A stretch of DNA of 15,028 bases from JAWXCM01 sp034408745 (GTDB taxonomy: Bacteria; Acidobacteriota; Terriglobia; Bryobacterales; Bryobacteraceae), in contig JAWXCM010000240.1 in assembly GCA_034408745.1 (NCBI GenBank), positions 1 through 15,028 on the forward strand, read 5' to 3'. Made by a program: the position numbers and the translations under genes. The notes beneath the pieces are model-generated. The model searched no databases, was not told where the DNA came from, and saw only the letters and a list, made by a program, of their open reading frames with translations. Shown one piece after another: positions 8,265-15,028 of this stretch. The first letter of the stretch is position 1, and each line of letters starts with the position of its first letter.

Positions 8265-9289
8265 CCTCCGCAGTCCTGGCGCTGCTCTTGCTTGCACCGG
8301 ACCCGGCCACGCTCTCGCGACAGGCACTGGAATCGGCTCAGCAGAAGGACTTCCCAACGGCCGAGCGGCTCTGGAAGGAAGCGCTCGCCGCCAGCCCGGG
8401 CCTGTTCGAGGCCAATTTCAATCTGGGCTACATGTACCAGTCCCGCGGCGATCTGGCGGCGGCGGAAATGCCGCTTCGCAGGGCTGTCCGCAGTCAGCCA
8501 AACGACTTCAATGCCCAGTACATTCTGGGTGCGGTGCTCTCGAAACTGAATCGAACCGACGAGGCCCTGAAACACTGGCGGCTGGCTTCGGCGCTCCGGC
8601 CAGACGACGCACGATTGCTGCAAATTCTCGCCGTGGAGTATTCAAAAGGACGCTACTTCAGGGACGCGGCGCAGGTGGCTGAAAAGGCACTGGCAAGCAA
8701 ACCAGGGGACGCGGCGCTCTGGCTGACTGCGATCAAGGCCAGACAGGATGCGGACGAGCATCCACTCGCCTTGCGCCTTGCGGAGAAGATGGCGGCCGCA
8801 TTCCCTGGCAATTCCCGTGCTGCCTTCGAGCTGGGCTATGAACTGGTGCGCGCCGGACGGGCGGCCGAGGGATTGCCGTGGCTGGACCGGGCCATGCGCT
8901 CGCCAACTCCGTGGGAGGAGCCCTTCTACTTCTTTGGCGACACCATGCTGAAAGAGGGACGTCTGGATGAGGCGAAGCGGGCGTTTCAAAGAGCGCTCGA
9001 ACTGCGTCGGGAGTACATGCCTGCCTGGGCCGGGCTGGCACGAACGCTGATGTCCGCCGGAGAACTGGAGCGCGCCCGCGACGTGCTCCTTGAAGCCACA
9101 TCCGTCGACGCCACTCATCCCCAGCCACACCTTCTGCTCTCACAGGTTTATTTTCGGCTGGGCCAGGAGGATCGCGCCGTCGAGGAGAAAGAGATGTCTT
9201 CGCGCTTACGGCGGGCCAGGCCTGAGACTCTGGAGAGCATTCCGGGCCGGAACTTCCCGCGCTCGGACGCAGCGCCCCCGGCAAAATGA
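8261..9289 (+). CDS. Secreted tetratricopeptide-repeat (TPR) protein
   Basis: The 342-residue protein begins with a short hydrophobic stretch (AVLALLLLAPDPA), a weak signal peptide or membrane anchor. Then come about nine TPR-like units with near-exact 34-residue spacing from about residue 14 to 319. Units starting at 48 (LFEANFNLGYMYQSRGD), 82, 116 and 150 are the clearest, with G8, Y11, A20 and P32-like positions. The C-terminal tail of about 25 residues is charged and Pro-rich. TPR solenoids are protein-binding scaffolds; no enzyme domain is seen. The ATG overlaps the stop of the CRTAC1 gene by 4 nt (ATGA), and AGAGG at 8246-8250 is a usable Shine-Dalgarno. It is the last gene of the operon and probably supports assembly or interaction of the receptor and CRTAC1 protein at the envelope, which is an inference from context. 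Confidence 0.9.
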   Translation: MTSAVLALLLLAPDPATLSRQALESAQQKDFPTAERLWKEALAASPGLFEANFNLGYMYQSRGDLAAAEMPLRRAVRSQPNDFNAQYILGAVLSKLNRTDEALKHWRLASALRPDDARLLQILAVEYSKGRYFRDAAQVAEKALASKPGDAALWLTAIKARQDADEHPLALRLAEKMAAAFPGNSRAAFELGYELVRAGRAAEGLPWLDRAMRSPTPWEEPFYFFGDTMLKEGRLDEAKRAFQRALELRREYMPAWAGLARTLMSAGELERARDVLLEATSVDATHPQPHLLLSQVYFRLGQEDRAVEEKEMSSRLRRARPETLESIPGRNFPRSDAAPPAK

Positions 9290-9310
9290 AGAATCCCGAG
9301 ACATGTGTCC

Positions 9311-9324
9311 CGATTGTTGCAGAA
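9311..9324 (+). repeat. 14-nt repeat CGATTGTTGCAGAA, copy 2
   Basis: This is identical to 3163-3176. It lies 17 nt upstream of the -35 of the promoter for the second TonB receptor. Together with copy 1, it marks the upstream regions of both receptor genes. Confidence 0.55.
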
Positions 9325-9341
9325 TCCTCGGAAAAATTGAT

Positions 9342-9371
9342 TTGCACTTTGGGGTGGAACACGGATAGAAT
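9342..9371 (+). promoter_or_regulatory. Sigma70-like promoter of the second TonB-receptor gene
   Basis: TTGCAC (9342-9347) and TAGAAT (9366-9371; 5 of 6 matches to TATAAT) are separated by 18 bp. The predicted start near 9378 leaves a 5' leader of about 150 nt before the ATG at 9531. No convincing intrinsic terminator for the preceding operon is seen between 9290 and this promoter, so some readthrough is possible. Confidence 0.55.
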
Positions 9372-9377
9372 GCACCC

Positions 9378-9530
9378 AGAAACTTCCCCGATCGCAGTCA
9401 TTCGGTTGGGTGGGAGCGGTGTGTCCATTAACGTTGGGGGGAAGTCTCGCGGGCCTTGGGCGTGACGTCTGCAGCCGTCTTAAAAACAGACGCAAGTTCT
9501 CGGATCCGGAGTCACTTCGGGGGTTAGCAA
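9378..9530 (+). other. Long, potentially structured 5' leader
   Basis: About 150 nt lie between the predicted transcript start and the second receptor gene. ACTTCCCC (9382-9389) can pair perfectly with GGGGAAGT (9438-9445), and CGTCT (9476-9480) with AGACG (9488-9492) around a 7-nt loop. GGGGG at 9519-9523 is the only Shine-Dalgarno-like element, 7 nt before the ATG. It matches no riboswitch I recognise. Confidence 0.3.
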
Positions 9531-12500
9531 ATGCAACGTTTCGTCCGTGCAGCCATGGCGCTGTGCGCGTGCACCTTGTATGTTTCCGCGCAGGATTATC
9601 GGGCATCGATTCTGGGCCAGGTTCTGGACCAGAGCAAGGCACCCGTTCCTGGCGCCGTCGTAAAAGCAACCAAAGAAGACACGCAGGTTTCGCGTGAATC
9701 GGCAACAACCAGCAGCGGTAACTACACCGTCACCGGTCTCGACCCCGGCACTTACAGCGTGACAGTAACTCACGCCGGATTTCAAACCTCACGCCGAACT
9801 GGCCTGGTGCTGCTGACCAACGACAAACTCAACCTGCCCGTTACCCTCGAAGTCGGCCAAATGAACCAGGAGATTACGGTGGTGGGCGATCAGGAGCTCA
9901 TCAACACCTCAACCGCCTCGCGCGGCCTGGTCTTCGATTCGGTAAAAGTCCAGGAGATTCCGCTCAATGGACGGCAGGCCTACATGCTGATGCGACTCTC
10001 GCCCGGAGTCATGTTCACCCAGCGAACCTTCGGCTCCACCGGATTCTCCGGCACCCGGGCCTGGGACGTCAACGGCAGCTTCACCATGAACGGGGGCCGC
10101 ACCGGGTCGAATCAGTTCCTGCTGAACGGCGCGCCGATCTCCACCGACGGCACCTTCAACCTGGCGCCCAACGTCGAGGCCGTCCAGGAAATGAAGGTGA
10201 TGGTGAACACGTACGACTCGCAGTACGGCCGTTCCGGCGGCGGACACGTCAGCACCACCCTCAAGTCCGGCAGCAACGAGTGGCATGGCACGCTATTCGA
10301 CTTCTGGCGCAACCGCATGCTGGACGCGAATACCCGGCAGAACAACGCGCTTGGCGTGAAGCGTGGCTTCCGCAATCAGCACCAGTTCGGCGGCACCATC
10401 GGCGGCCCGATCCGCAAGAACCGCGACTTCTTTTTCTTCTCCTTCGAAGGCTGGCGCGAACGCGTTCCCTTCCCCTCCAATGTCAGCGTTCCGCCCAATG
10501 AGATCCGCAACGGCGACTTCAGCACCTTCGTACCCGCCGGCCAGACCGGCACAATCAAGATCTTCGATCCACTGACGTCCCAGCCCTGCATCGACCCGGC
10601 GCAGAACTGCCGCTCGGGCGGTCTGTTCCGGCGCCAACCCTTCCCGGGCAATCGCATCCCGGCTTCCCGGATCAGCCCCATCGGCCAGAAGATACTCAGC
10701 TACTACCCGTCGCCGAACTTCCAGGCGCAGGCTCTGGTAAACAACTTCACTCGTCCCGACAACCTCGGTAAGTACCGCTATGAGCAGCCGATGGCGCGAT
10801 ATGACAAGGTGCTCACCGACAACGACCGGATTAACTTCCTGTTCACGTTTCAGGATGGCGCCGAGTTCCGCGATCAAACCGGCTTCGACCCTCCCGCCCA
10901 GTGGGGCAACATGAACGGGACCGTGCGCCAGGATCAGAATTACATCCTGTCCTACGACCGCACCCTCTCGCCCACCTCGCTGCTGCATGTGCAGGCCAGC
11001 TACAACCGCTTCGTACAGAACTTCCCGGACGTGTCAGACCCCAACTTCACCTGGGACAAGATCGGCATCAAAAACATCCCGCAGGTGGACACCTTCCCCT
11101 CTAAGCTGATGCCCCGCGTTACCATCGGAGGCTTCCGCGAACTGTTTGGAAACCAGTACCTCAACCAGAGTTCCCGCCAGCAGGCGAACGTGCAGGGCAG
11201 CATCTCACAGGCCATCGGCAAACACAGCCTGAAGTACGGCACGGAGTTCGCGCTGCTGATGCGCCACAACCTGGCCTCGGGCCGCTCCAGCGGGCAAATC
11301 GACTTCAATGGCGACTGGACGCGCGAGTACGCTTCCATCGGACAGGGCGTGCTGGACGGCAATGCGGTCGCATCGGCGCTCCTCGGTTACGCAGCGGGCG
11401 GATCGATCAACTTCAACGATTCGTTCTTCCGGCGCGAGCCCTACTGGGGCATCTTTATCCAGGACGATTACAAGGTCAGCCAGAAACTGACGCTGAACCT
11501 GGGCCTGCGCTACGACATCCAGTTCAGCCTCATCGAAACGCACAACCGTCTGAACCGCGAGTGGGATTTCACCACCGTCCAGCCCACCAGCGCGACCGCA
11601 ATCGCCAACTGGAACCGGCTGCGCGCCACTAACACAGCAATGCCCGCACCGCCGTCGGCACTGGTAGGCGGCATGACCTTCGCCGGCGTCGGCAACCAGC
11701 CCCGCAAGGTCTATAACGCCGACCTGTCGAACATCCAGCCACGAATCGGTGTGGCGTACCAGTTCCTTCCGAAGACGGTCATGCGAGGCGGCTTCGGCAT
11801 TTTCCACCGCACCAACACCCAAAACAACCTGAACAACGGGTTCAGCCTGACTACCAGCCTGTTCGGCTCGACCACCGGCGGCCAGTACCCGGCAGCCACC
11901 ACCGACACTTCCGGCCGCCCGGTTGGCTCGGGCCTGGTCGGAGCGTACTCGCTGGAAAACCCGTGGCCTGACGGAGTGCTTCGCCCGCTTGGCAGCAGCC
12001 TCGGCGTCGCGACTGGCGTCGGTACCGCGCCTTCCTGGGATCCGCCTCAGCGCGTGGTTCCGCGCACGTTCCAGTACTCGTACACGCTTGAGCGCGAACT
12101 GCCCGGCAACATGGTGCTGGAACTCTCCTACGTCGGCAGCCTCACTAACAAGGAACCCCGGGGCGTCCAGGTCAACGCCATGCCGCAACAGTATTGGGAC
12201 GACGCACAGGTTCGCCCCGACTTTTATCAGCAGCGCCTGGCGAATCCGTTCCAGGGCATCTTCCCGGCGACGGTCGGTCTGGGAACCGCCAGCGATACCT
12301 CACGCGAGCAGTTGCTGCGGCCGTATCCGCAATTCACCGGCCTCACCAACAACCTCGCGCCCTGGGGCCGGGTCTGGTACAACGGCCTGCAGATGCGTTT
12401 CGAGAAACGCATGCTCGGCGACCGCAACGTGATGGGCGCCATGACGTGGGTGATGGCCTACACCTGGTCGAAACAAATGGAGAAGGTGCTCCGCGACAAC

Positions 12501-13085
12501 AACAATCTCGATTGGCGTGGCTTCGTGAATCAGGTCACCGCAGATGACCGCCGGCACAACCTCACGTTCGCCGGCATCTGGGATCTGCCCTTCGGCAAGG
12601 GCCGCCGGTTTCTCACCGACATGAGCAGGGTGGGGCAGCTCGCTCTGGGCGGCTGGACTGTAAACACGAACTTCATCTACCAGTCCGGCAACCCGCTCGG
12701 TGCTTACGGTGCCTGGGAGTTCCGCTGCGGCGACATCACCGCTGTGCAGCAGACGGAAAACCAGTGGTTCTTCAACGACCGCCCGCGGTTCAGCGAATGC
12801 TGGCGCAACCTCCGTCCGCTCGAGTACCGTACCCTCGAACGCGACCGCTTCGACTTTCTTCGGGGACAAAGCGCGCCCCAGATTGACTTCATGATTTCCA
12901 AGAAGTTCAAAGTCAATGAACGAATCGGGCTGGAGTTCCGGGGGGAGGCCTTCAACGCCTTCAATACACCGTTGCGCGGCGACCCTCCGTCGGGAAATCC
13001 GCAGGCCGCCGATTTCGGCGTGCTGCCAGTGGCCCAGTTAAACTTCCCGCGCAACGTCCAGCTAGGAATGCGCATCCGATTCTAA
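9531..13085 (+). CDS. Oar-like TonB-dependent receptor with N-terminal carboxypeptidase-regulatory domain (second copy)
   Basis: This 1184-residue outer-membrane protein is a distant paralogue of the receptor at 3261. The signal peptide covers residues 1-20 with a likely cleavage at VSA-QD. A carboxypeptidase-regulatory domain follows at about 26-110 (LGQVLDQSKAPVPGA, SGNYTVTGLDPGTYSV). The plug spans about 112-250 with IPLNGRQAYMLMRLSPGV, NGGRTGSNQFLLNG, VQEMKVMVNTYDSQYGRSGGGHV and LKSGSNEWHGTLFDFWRN. The barrel carries IGGPIRKNRDFFFFSFEGWRERV, FIQDDYKVSQKLTLNLGLRYD and the terminal strand QLGMRIRF ending in Phe. Several paired cysteines, for example in CIDPAQNC, probably form disulfides in surface loops. 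The gene stands alone, with its own promoter and a strong terminator, and lacks a CRTAC1/TPR partner of its own. It may use those of the neighbouring operon, which is an inference. The substrate is unknown. Confidence 0.92.
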   Translation: MQRFVRAAMALCACTLYVSAQDYRASILGQVLDQSKAPVPGAVVKATKEDTQVSRESATTSSGNYTVTGLDPGTYSVTVTHAGFQTSRRTGLVLLTNDKLNLPVTLEVGQMNQEITVVGDQELINTSTASRGLVFDSVKVQEIPLNGRQAYMLMRLSPGVMFTQRTFGSTGFSGTRAWDVNGSFTMNGGRTGSNQFLLNGAPISTDGTFNLAPNVEAVQEMKVMVNTYDSQYGRSGGGHVSTTLKSGSNEWHGTLFDFWRNRMLDANTRQNNALGVKRGFRNQHQFGGTIGGPIRKNRDFFFFSFEGWRERVPFPSNVSVPPNEIRNGDFSTFVPAGQTGTIKIFDPLTSQPCIDPAQNCRSGGLFRRQPFPGNRIPASRISPIGQKILSYYPSPNFQAQALVNNFTRPDNLGKYRYEQPMARYDKVLTDNDRINFLFTFQDGAEFRDQTGFDPPAQWGNMNGTVRQDQNYILSYDRTLSPTSLLHVQASYNRFVQNFPDVSDPNFTWDKIGIKNIPQVDTFPSKLMPRVTIGGFRELFGNQYLNQSSRQQANVQGSISQAIGKHSLKYGTEFALLMRHNLASGRSSGQIDFNGDWTREYASIGQGVLDGNAVASALLGYAAGGSINFNDSFFRREPYWGIFIQDDYKVSQKLTLNLGLRYDIQFSLIETHNRLNREWDFTTVQPTSATAIANWNRLRATNTAMPAPPSALVGGMTFAGVGNQPRKVYNADLSNIQPRIGVAYQFLPKTVMRGGFGIFHRTNTQNNLNNGFSLTTSLFGSTTGGQYPAATTDTSGRPVGSGLVGAYSLENPWPDGVLRPLGSSLGVATGVGTAPSWDPPQRVVPRTFQYSYTLERELPGNMVLELSYVGSLTNKEPRGVQVNAMPQQYWDDAQVRPDFYQQRLANPFQGIFPATVGLGTASDTSREQLLRPYPQFTGLTNNLAPWGRVWYNGLQMRFEKRMLGDRNVMGAMTWVMAYTWSKQMEKVLRDNNNLDWRGFVNQVTADDRRHNLTFAGIWDLPFGKGRRFLTDMSRVGQLALGGWTVNTNFIYQSGNPLGAYGAWEFRCGDITAVQQTENQWFFNDRPRFSECWRNLRPLEYRTLERDRFDFLRGQSAPQIDFMISKKFKVNERIGLEFRGEAFNAFNTPLRGDPPSGNPQAADFGVLPVAQLNFPRNVQLGMRIRF

Positions 13086-13100
13086 AGAGAAGTACTTAGC

Positions 13101-13140
13101 TCGTGACGGGTCGTCGCCGTAGGACCCGTCACGGACTTTT
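13101..13140 (+). terminator. Intrinsic terminator after the second TonB receptor
   Basis: CGTGACGGGTC (13102-13112) and GACCCGTCACG (13123-13133) make a perfect 11-bp stem with a 10-nt loop (GTCGCCGTAG), followed by GAC and a TTTT run (13137-13140). It begins 16 nt after the stop codon. The T-tract is short but the stem is very stable. Confidence 0.8.
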
Positions 13141-13181
13141 CCCGAATAGTTGTGTCCCGATGTTAGTTCTCCGTAATCCGT

Positions 13182-13211
13182 TTGCAACCCAGGGCATTTT
13201 GAGGTTAGGAT
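13182..13211 (+). promoter_or_regulatory. Sigma70-like promoter of the PIN/TRAM-methyltransferase unit
   Basis: TTGCAA (13182-13187) and TAGGAT (13206-13211) are separated by 18 bp. The arrangement closely resembles the TTGCAC-18-TAGAAT promoter at 9342. It is downstream of the terminator, so the following genes appear to be transcribed independently. The predicted leader is about 50 nt. Confidence 0.45.
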
Positions 13212-13269
13212 TAGACCAAGCCGTTGAAGCGACTAATTTTCGGACTTTTTTGGACACCCTGGGGGCTAC

Positions 13270-14373
13270 GTGATCGAAACGCTGCTGCTCCGCGCCGCGA
13301 TTGTGGTGGTGCTGGGCAGCCTTGCCTATTTTTTCGACCCTTTTCCGGTGTCGCCGGCAGCCGCCGGCGTCTTCGGACTGGCCCTTGCCGGGGCGGTGAT
13401 CCTTCTTGAGCGTCGACTCAAGAAGGCGTGCCTGACTCGTCTGATTGGGGCCGCGGTGGGAGCCATCACCGCGCTAATCGCATCGCTATTGATGTCAGCC
13501 GTGCTGGAACGCGCAGCTGGCGATAATCCACTCACCCATTTCATTGTTATTGTTCTGCTTTGCCTCAGCACGTATATGGGTCTTGCGATTGGGGCCAACA
13601 AGGGCGAGATGCTGAACCTCTCGGCACTCGGCGGCCTGATCGGTGGGGAGAAAGTCGGTAAGTCGCGGTTCATGATCCTCGACACCAGCGTTATCATCGA
13701 CGGCCGCATCGCCGACGTCGGCGAGACCGGCTTCGTCGACGGCACCATGGCGATCCCGCAGTTCGTCCTCCGGGAACTGCAGCTGGTAGCCGATTCGGCC
13801 GATTCGCTCAAGCGCAACCGGGGGCGGCGCGGTCTCGACATCCTCCAGCGCCTTCAGAAAAGCGCTCATGTCCGCGTCCAGATTGTGGAAGACGATTTCC
13901 CCAATATCCGCGACGTCGACATGAAGCTGGTCGAACTGGGCAAGGTGCTGGGCTGCAAGATCGTGACCAATGACTTCAACCTCAACAAAGTGGCGCAGCT
14001 CCATGGCGTGGAGGTCCTTAACATCAATGAACTCGCCAACGCGCTGAAGCCGATCGTGCTCCCGGGCGAGATCATGCGCGTGTTCGTGCTGAAGGAAGGC
14101 AAGGAATATAACCAGGGCGTGGCTTACCTGGACGACGGGACAATGGTGGTGGTGGACAATGCCCGCCGCATGATCTCGAAAACCATCGACATCTCAGTGA
14201 CTTCCGTGCTGCAGACCACGGCCGGCAAGATGATCTTCGGTAAGTTCGACGAACGAACGCACGCCGTCTACGAGAAGACCCACACAGCGACGACCACCAC
14301 GGCCGGCGACACGGCGACTCAGCCGCTTGCCCCCCGCCGGGAGCAGTCGGCGGCTGCGCCGCAGGCGTCGTGA
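13270..14373 (+). CDS. Membrane-anchored PIN/TRAM-domain protein (YacL family)
   Basis: This 367-residue protein has four hydrophobic segments near residues 5-22, 32-46, 57-77 and 88-107. A PIN nuclease-like domain follows (about 134-255). Its acidic residues are Asp138 and Asp144 in ILDTSVIIDGRI, Glu169 in FVLREL, and Asp235 in IVTNDFNLNK, so the metal-binding site looks intact. A TRAM RNA-binding domain follows at about 262-325 (GEIMRVFVLKEGKEYNQGVAYLDDGTMVVVDNA). The order TM-PIN-TRAM is that of B. subtilis YacL-type proteins, whose substrate is not settled; a membrane-attached RNase or RNA-binding role is inferred. The tail after about 335 is Thr/Ala-rich and low in complexity. The GTG start is supported by the GGGGG run at 13261-13265, 4 nt upstream, and by the first membrane segment starting at once. 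No in-frame ATG gives a better fit. It is followed 17 bp later by a methyltransferase. Confidence 0.91.
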   Translation: MIETLLLRAAIVVVLGSLAYFFDPFPVSPAAAGVFGLALAGAVILLERRLKKACLTRLIGAAVGAITALIASLLMSAVLERAAGDNPLTHFIVIVLLCLSTYMGLAIGANKGEMLNLSALGGLIGGEKVGKSRFMILDTSVIIDGRIADVGETGFVDGTMAIPQFVLRELQLVADSADSLKRNRGRRGLDILQRLQKSAHVRVQIVEDDFPNIRDVDMKLVELGKVLGCKIVTNDFNLNKVAQLHGVEVLNINELANALKPIVLPGEIMRVFVLKEGKEYNQGVAYLDDGTMVVVDNARRMISKTIDISVTSVLQTTAGKMIFGKFDERTHAVYEKTHTATTTTAGDTATQPLAPRREQSAAAPQAS

Positions 14374-14390
14374 GTCATCGCGCCTGACGC

Positions 14391-15028
14391 TTGATCTACA
14401 CCTTCAAACCGTCCCAGTGGAGCAGCCATTCCAGACTGCTCGCTTTGTTTCCCGCTCCCGGTGATAACCGCCGCATCCTCGACGTCGGCTGTGGCGACGG
14501 CTACCTGGCCGCCATCCTCGCCGACCGCGGCTACAGCGTCACGGGAATCGAGCGCCAGGGCGGCTTCTCCAGCAATTTCCCCAAAAACGTTCAGCTCTGT
14601 GCGGCCGATCTGGAGCAGGGCCTGCCCCCATTGCCTGACCGCTACGACTCCATCCTCTGCGCCGACATCCTTGAGCACCTTCGCTTCCCCGATGCGCTCC
14701 TGCGGCAGGTACGCGAGGCACTCGCTCCCGGTGGACGTATCATCGCCTCCCTGCCCAACAGCGGCAACTTCTGGTTCCGCCTCAACATTCTGCTCGGCCG
14801 TTTTCCGCAGGACGAAAAGGGACTTTTCGACCGCACCCACATCCGTTTTTTCATGTGGTCCGGCTGGCAGAGACTGTTCGCGCAGGCCGGGCTGCGCATC
14901 GTCCATACCGAGCCCACCGCCGTCCCGGTGAGCCTGATGGTTCCGCCCGCCTGGCAGGCATCGTTTCCAGTGCGTGCGGCTGAGAGTGTATTCTACGGTT
15001 TAGCGCAAATCTGGAAAGCGTTATTCGC
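14391..15028 (+). CDS. Class I SAM-dependent methyltransferase, 3' end outside the window
   Basis: The frame is open from a TTG at 14391 to the window edge, giving 212 residues without a stop. An in-frame TGA at 14385-14387 rules out an earlier start. TTG is thus the most upstream start codon, though its Shine-Dalgarno is poor. The Rossmann-fold SAM site is clear: motif I ILDVGCGDGYLA (residues 29-40), the motif II acidic residue in VTGIER, AADLEQGLPPLPDRYD, then CADILEHL, and post-motif LAPGGRIIASLPN. FDRTHIRFFMWSGWQRLFAQAGLRI matches Methyltransf_11/UbiG-like enzymes that act on small molecules, lipids or sugars. The exact substrate is unknown. The last visible part (about residues 195-212) is amphipathic, and a second domain could follow outside the window. 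It is probably cotranscribed with the PIN/TRAM gene. Confidence 0.87.
   Translation, partial: MIYTFKPSQWSSHSRLLALFPAPGDNRRILDVGCGDGYLAAILADRGYSVTGIERQGGFSSNFPKNVQLCAADLEQGLPPLPDRYDSILCADILEHLRFPDALLRQVREALAPGGRIIASLPNSGNFWFRLNILLGRFPQDEKGLFDRTHIRFFMWSGWQRLFAQAGLRIVHTEPTAVPVSLMVPPAWQASFPVRAAESVFYGLAQIWKALF

Noticed and set aside
9295..9314. Imperfect inverted repeat CGAGACA-TG-TGTCCCG as a terminator for the TPR gene
   Set aside because: One mismatch, a 2-nt loop that cannot close as RNA without losing pairs, and no T-tract.
9501..9508. CGGATCCG palindrome in the leader
   Set aside because: At 8 bp it is expected by chance in GC-rich DNA, and it has no flanking symmetry.
9410..9697. Small plus-strand frame across the leader and the start of the second receptor
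   Set aside because: It overlaps the signal peptide and regulatory domain of the receptor in another frame, has no motif, and no good ribosome binding site.
13224..13409. Small frame with a TTG start before the PIN/TRAM gene
   Set aside because: It is out of frame with the PIN/TRAM protein, which has strong motifs; its product is Arg-rich and unlike any family I know.

Overview
The window is GC-rich, densely coding bacterial chromosome. Its gene families point to an Acidobacteriota genome, most likely the Solibacteres/Bryobacterales group. The main signs are two very large Oar-like TonB-dependent receptors with an N-terminal carboxypeptidase-regulatory (CarboxypepD_reg) domain, a CRTAC1 (FG-GAP/ASPIC-UnbV) protein, a D-aminoacylase-type amidohydrolase and a DUF255 thioredoxin-domain protein. 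This placement is an inference from gene content; there is no rRNA or other phylogenetic marker in the window.

Layout. (1) 1-512, plus strand: the C-terminal end of an N-acyl-D-amino-acid deacylase that enters from the left. (2) 531-3150, minus strand: a two-gene unit, a DUF255/YyaL-type protein followed 7 bp later by thiol peroxidase Tpx. It converges on the deacylase with an 18-bp gap, where a 7-bp hairpin lies. (3) 3157-3260: a divergent control region with an 18-bp perfect palindrome that contains a TTGACT -35 box on each strand. (4) 3261-9289, plus strand: a tightly coupled three-gene operon encoding a TonB-dependent receptor, a CRTAC1 protein (GTG start directly abutting the receptor stop) and a secreted TPR protein (4-bp ATGA overlap). 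(5) 9290-9530: an intergenic region with a sigma70-like promoter and a leader of about 150 nt that may fold. (6) 9531-13085, plus strand: a second, stand-alone TonB-dependent receptor, closed by a strong intrinsic terminator at 13101-13140. (7) 13270-14373, plus strand: a YacL-type membrane PIN/TRAM protein with its own promoter, followed 17 bp later by a class I SAM methyltransferase (TTG start at 14391) that runs off the right edge.

How it may work together. The receptor, CRTAC1 and TPR genes look like one cell-envelope module: an outer-membrane channel/receptor, a secreted beta-propeller protein with seven Ca-binding-type loops, and a protein-interaction scaffold. The substrate cannot be read from the sequence. 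The YyaL-type and Tpx genes form a plausible thiol-redox/peroxide-defence pair. No CRISPR array, tRNA, rRNA, insertion sequence or prophage gene was seen, and no intergenic gap exceeds 300 bp.
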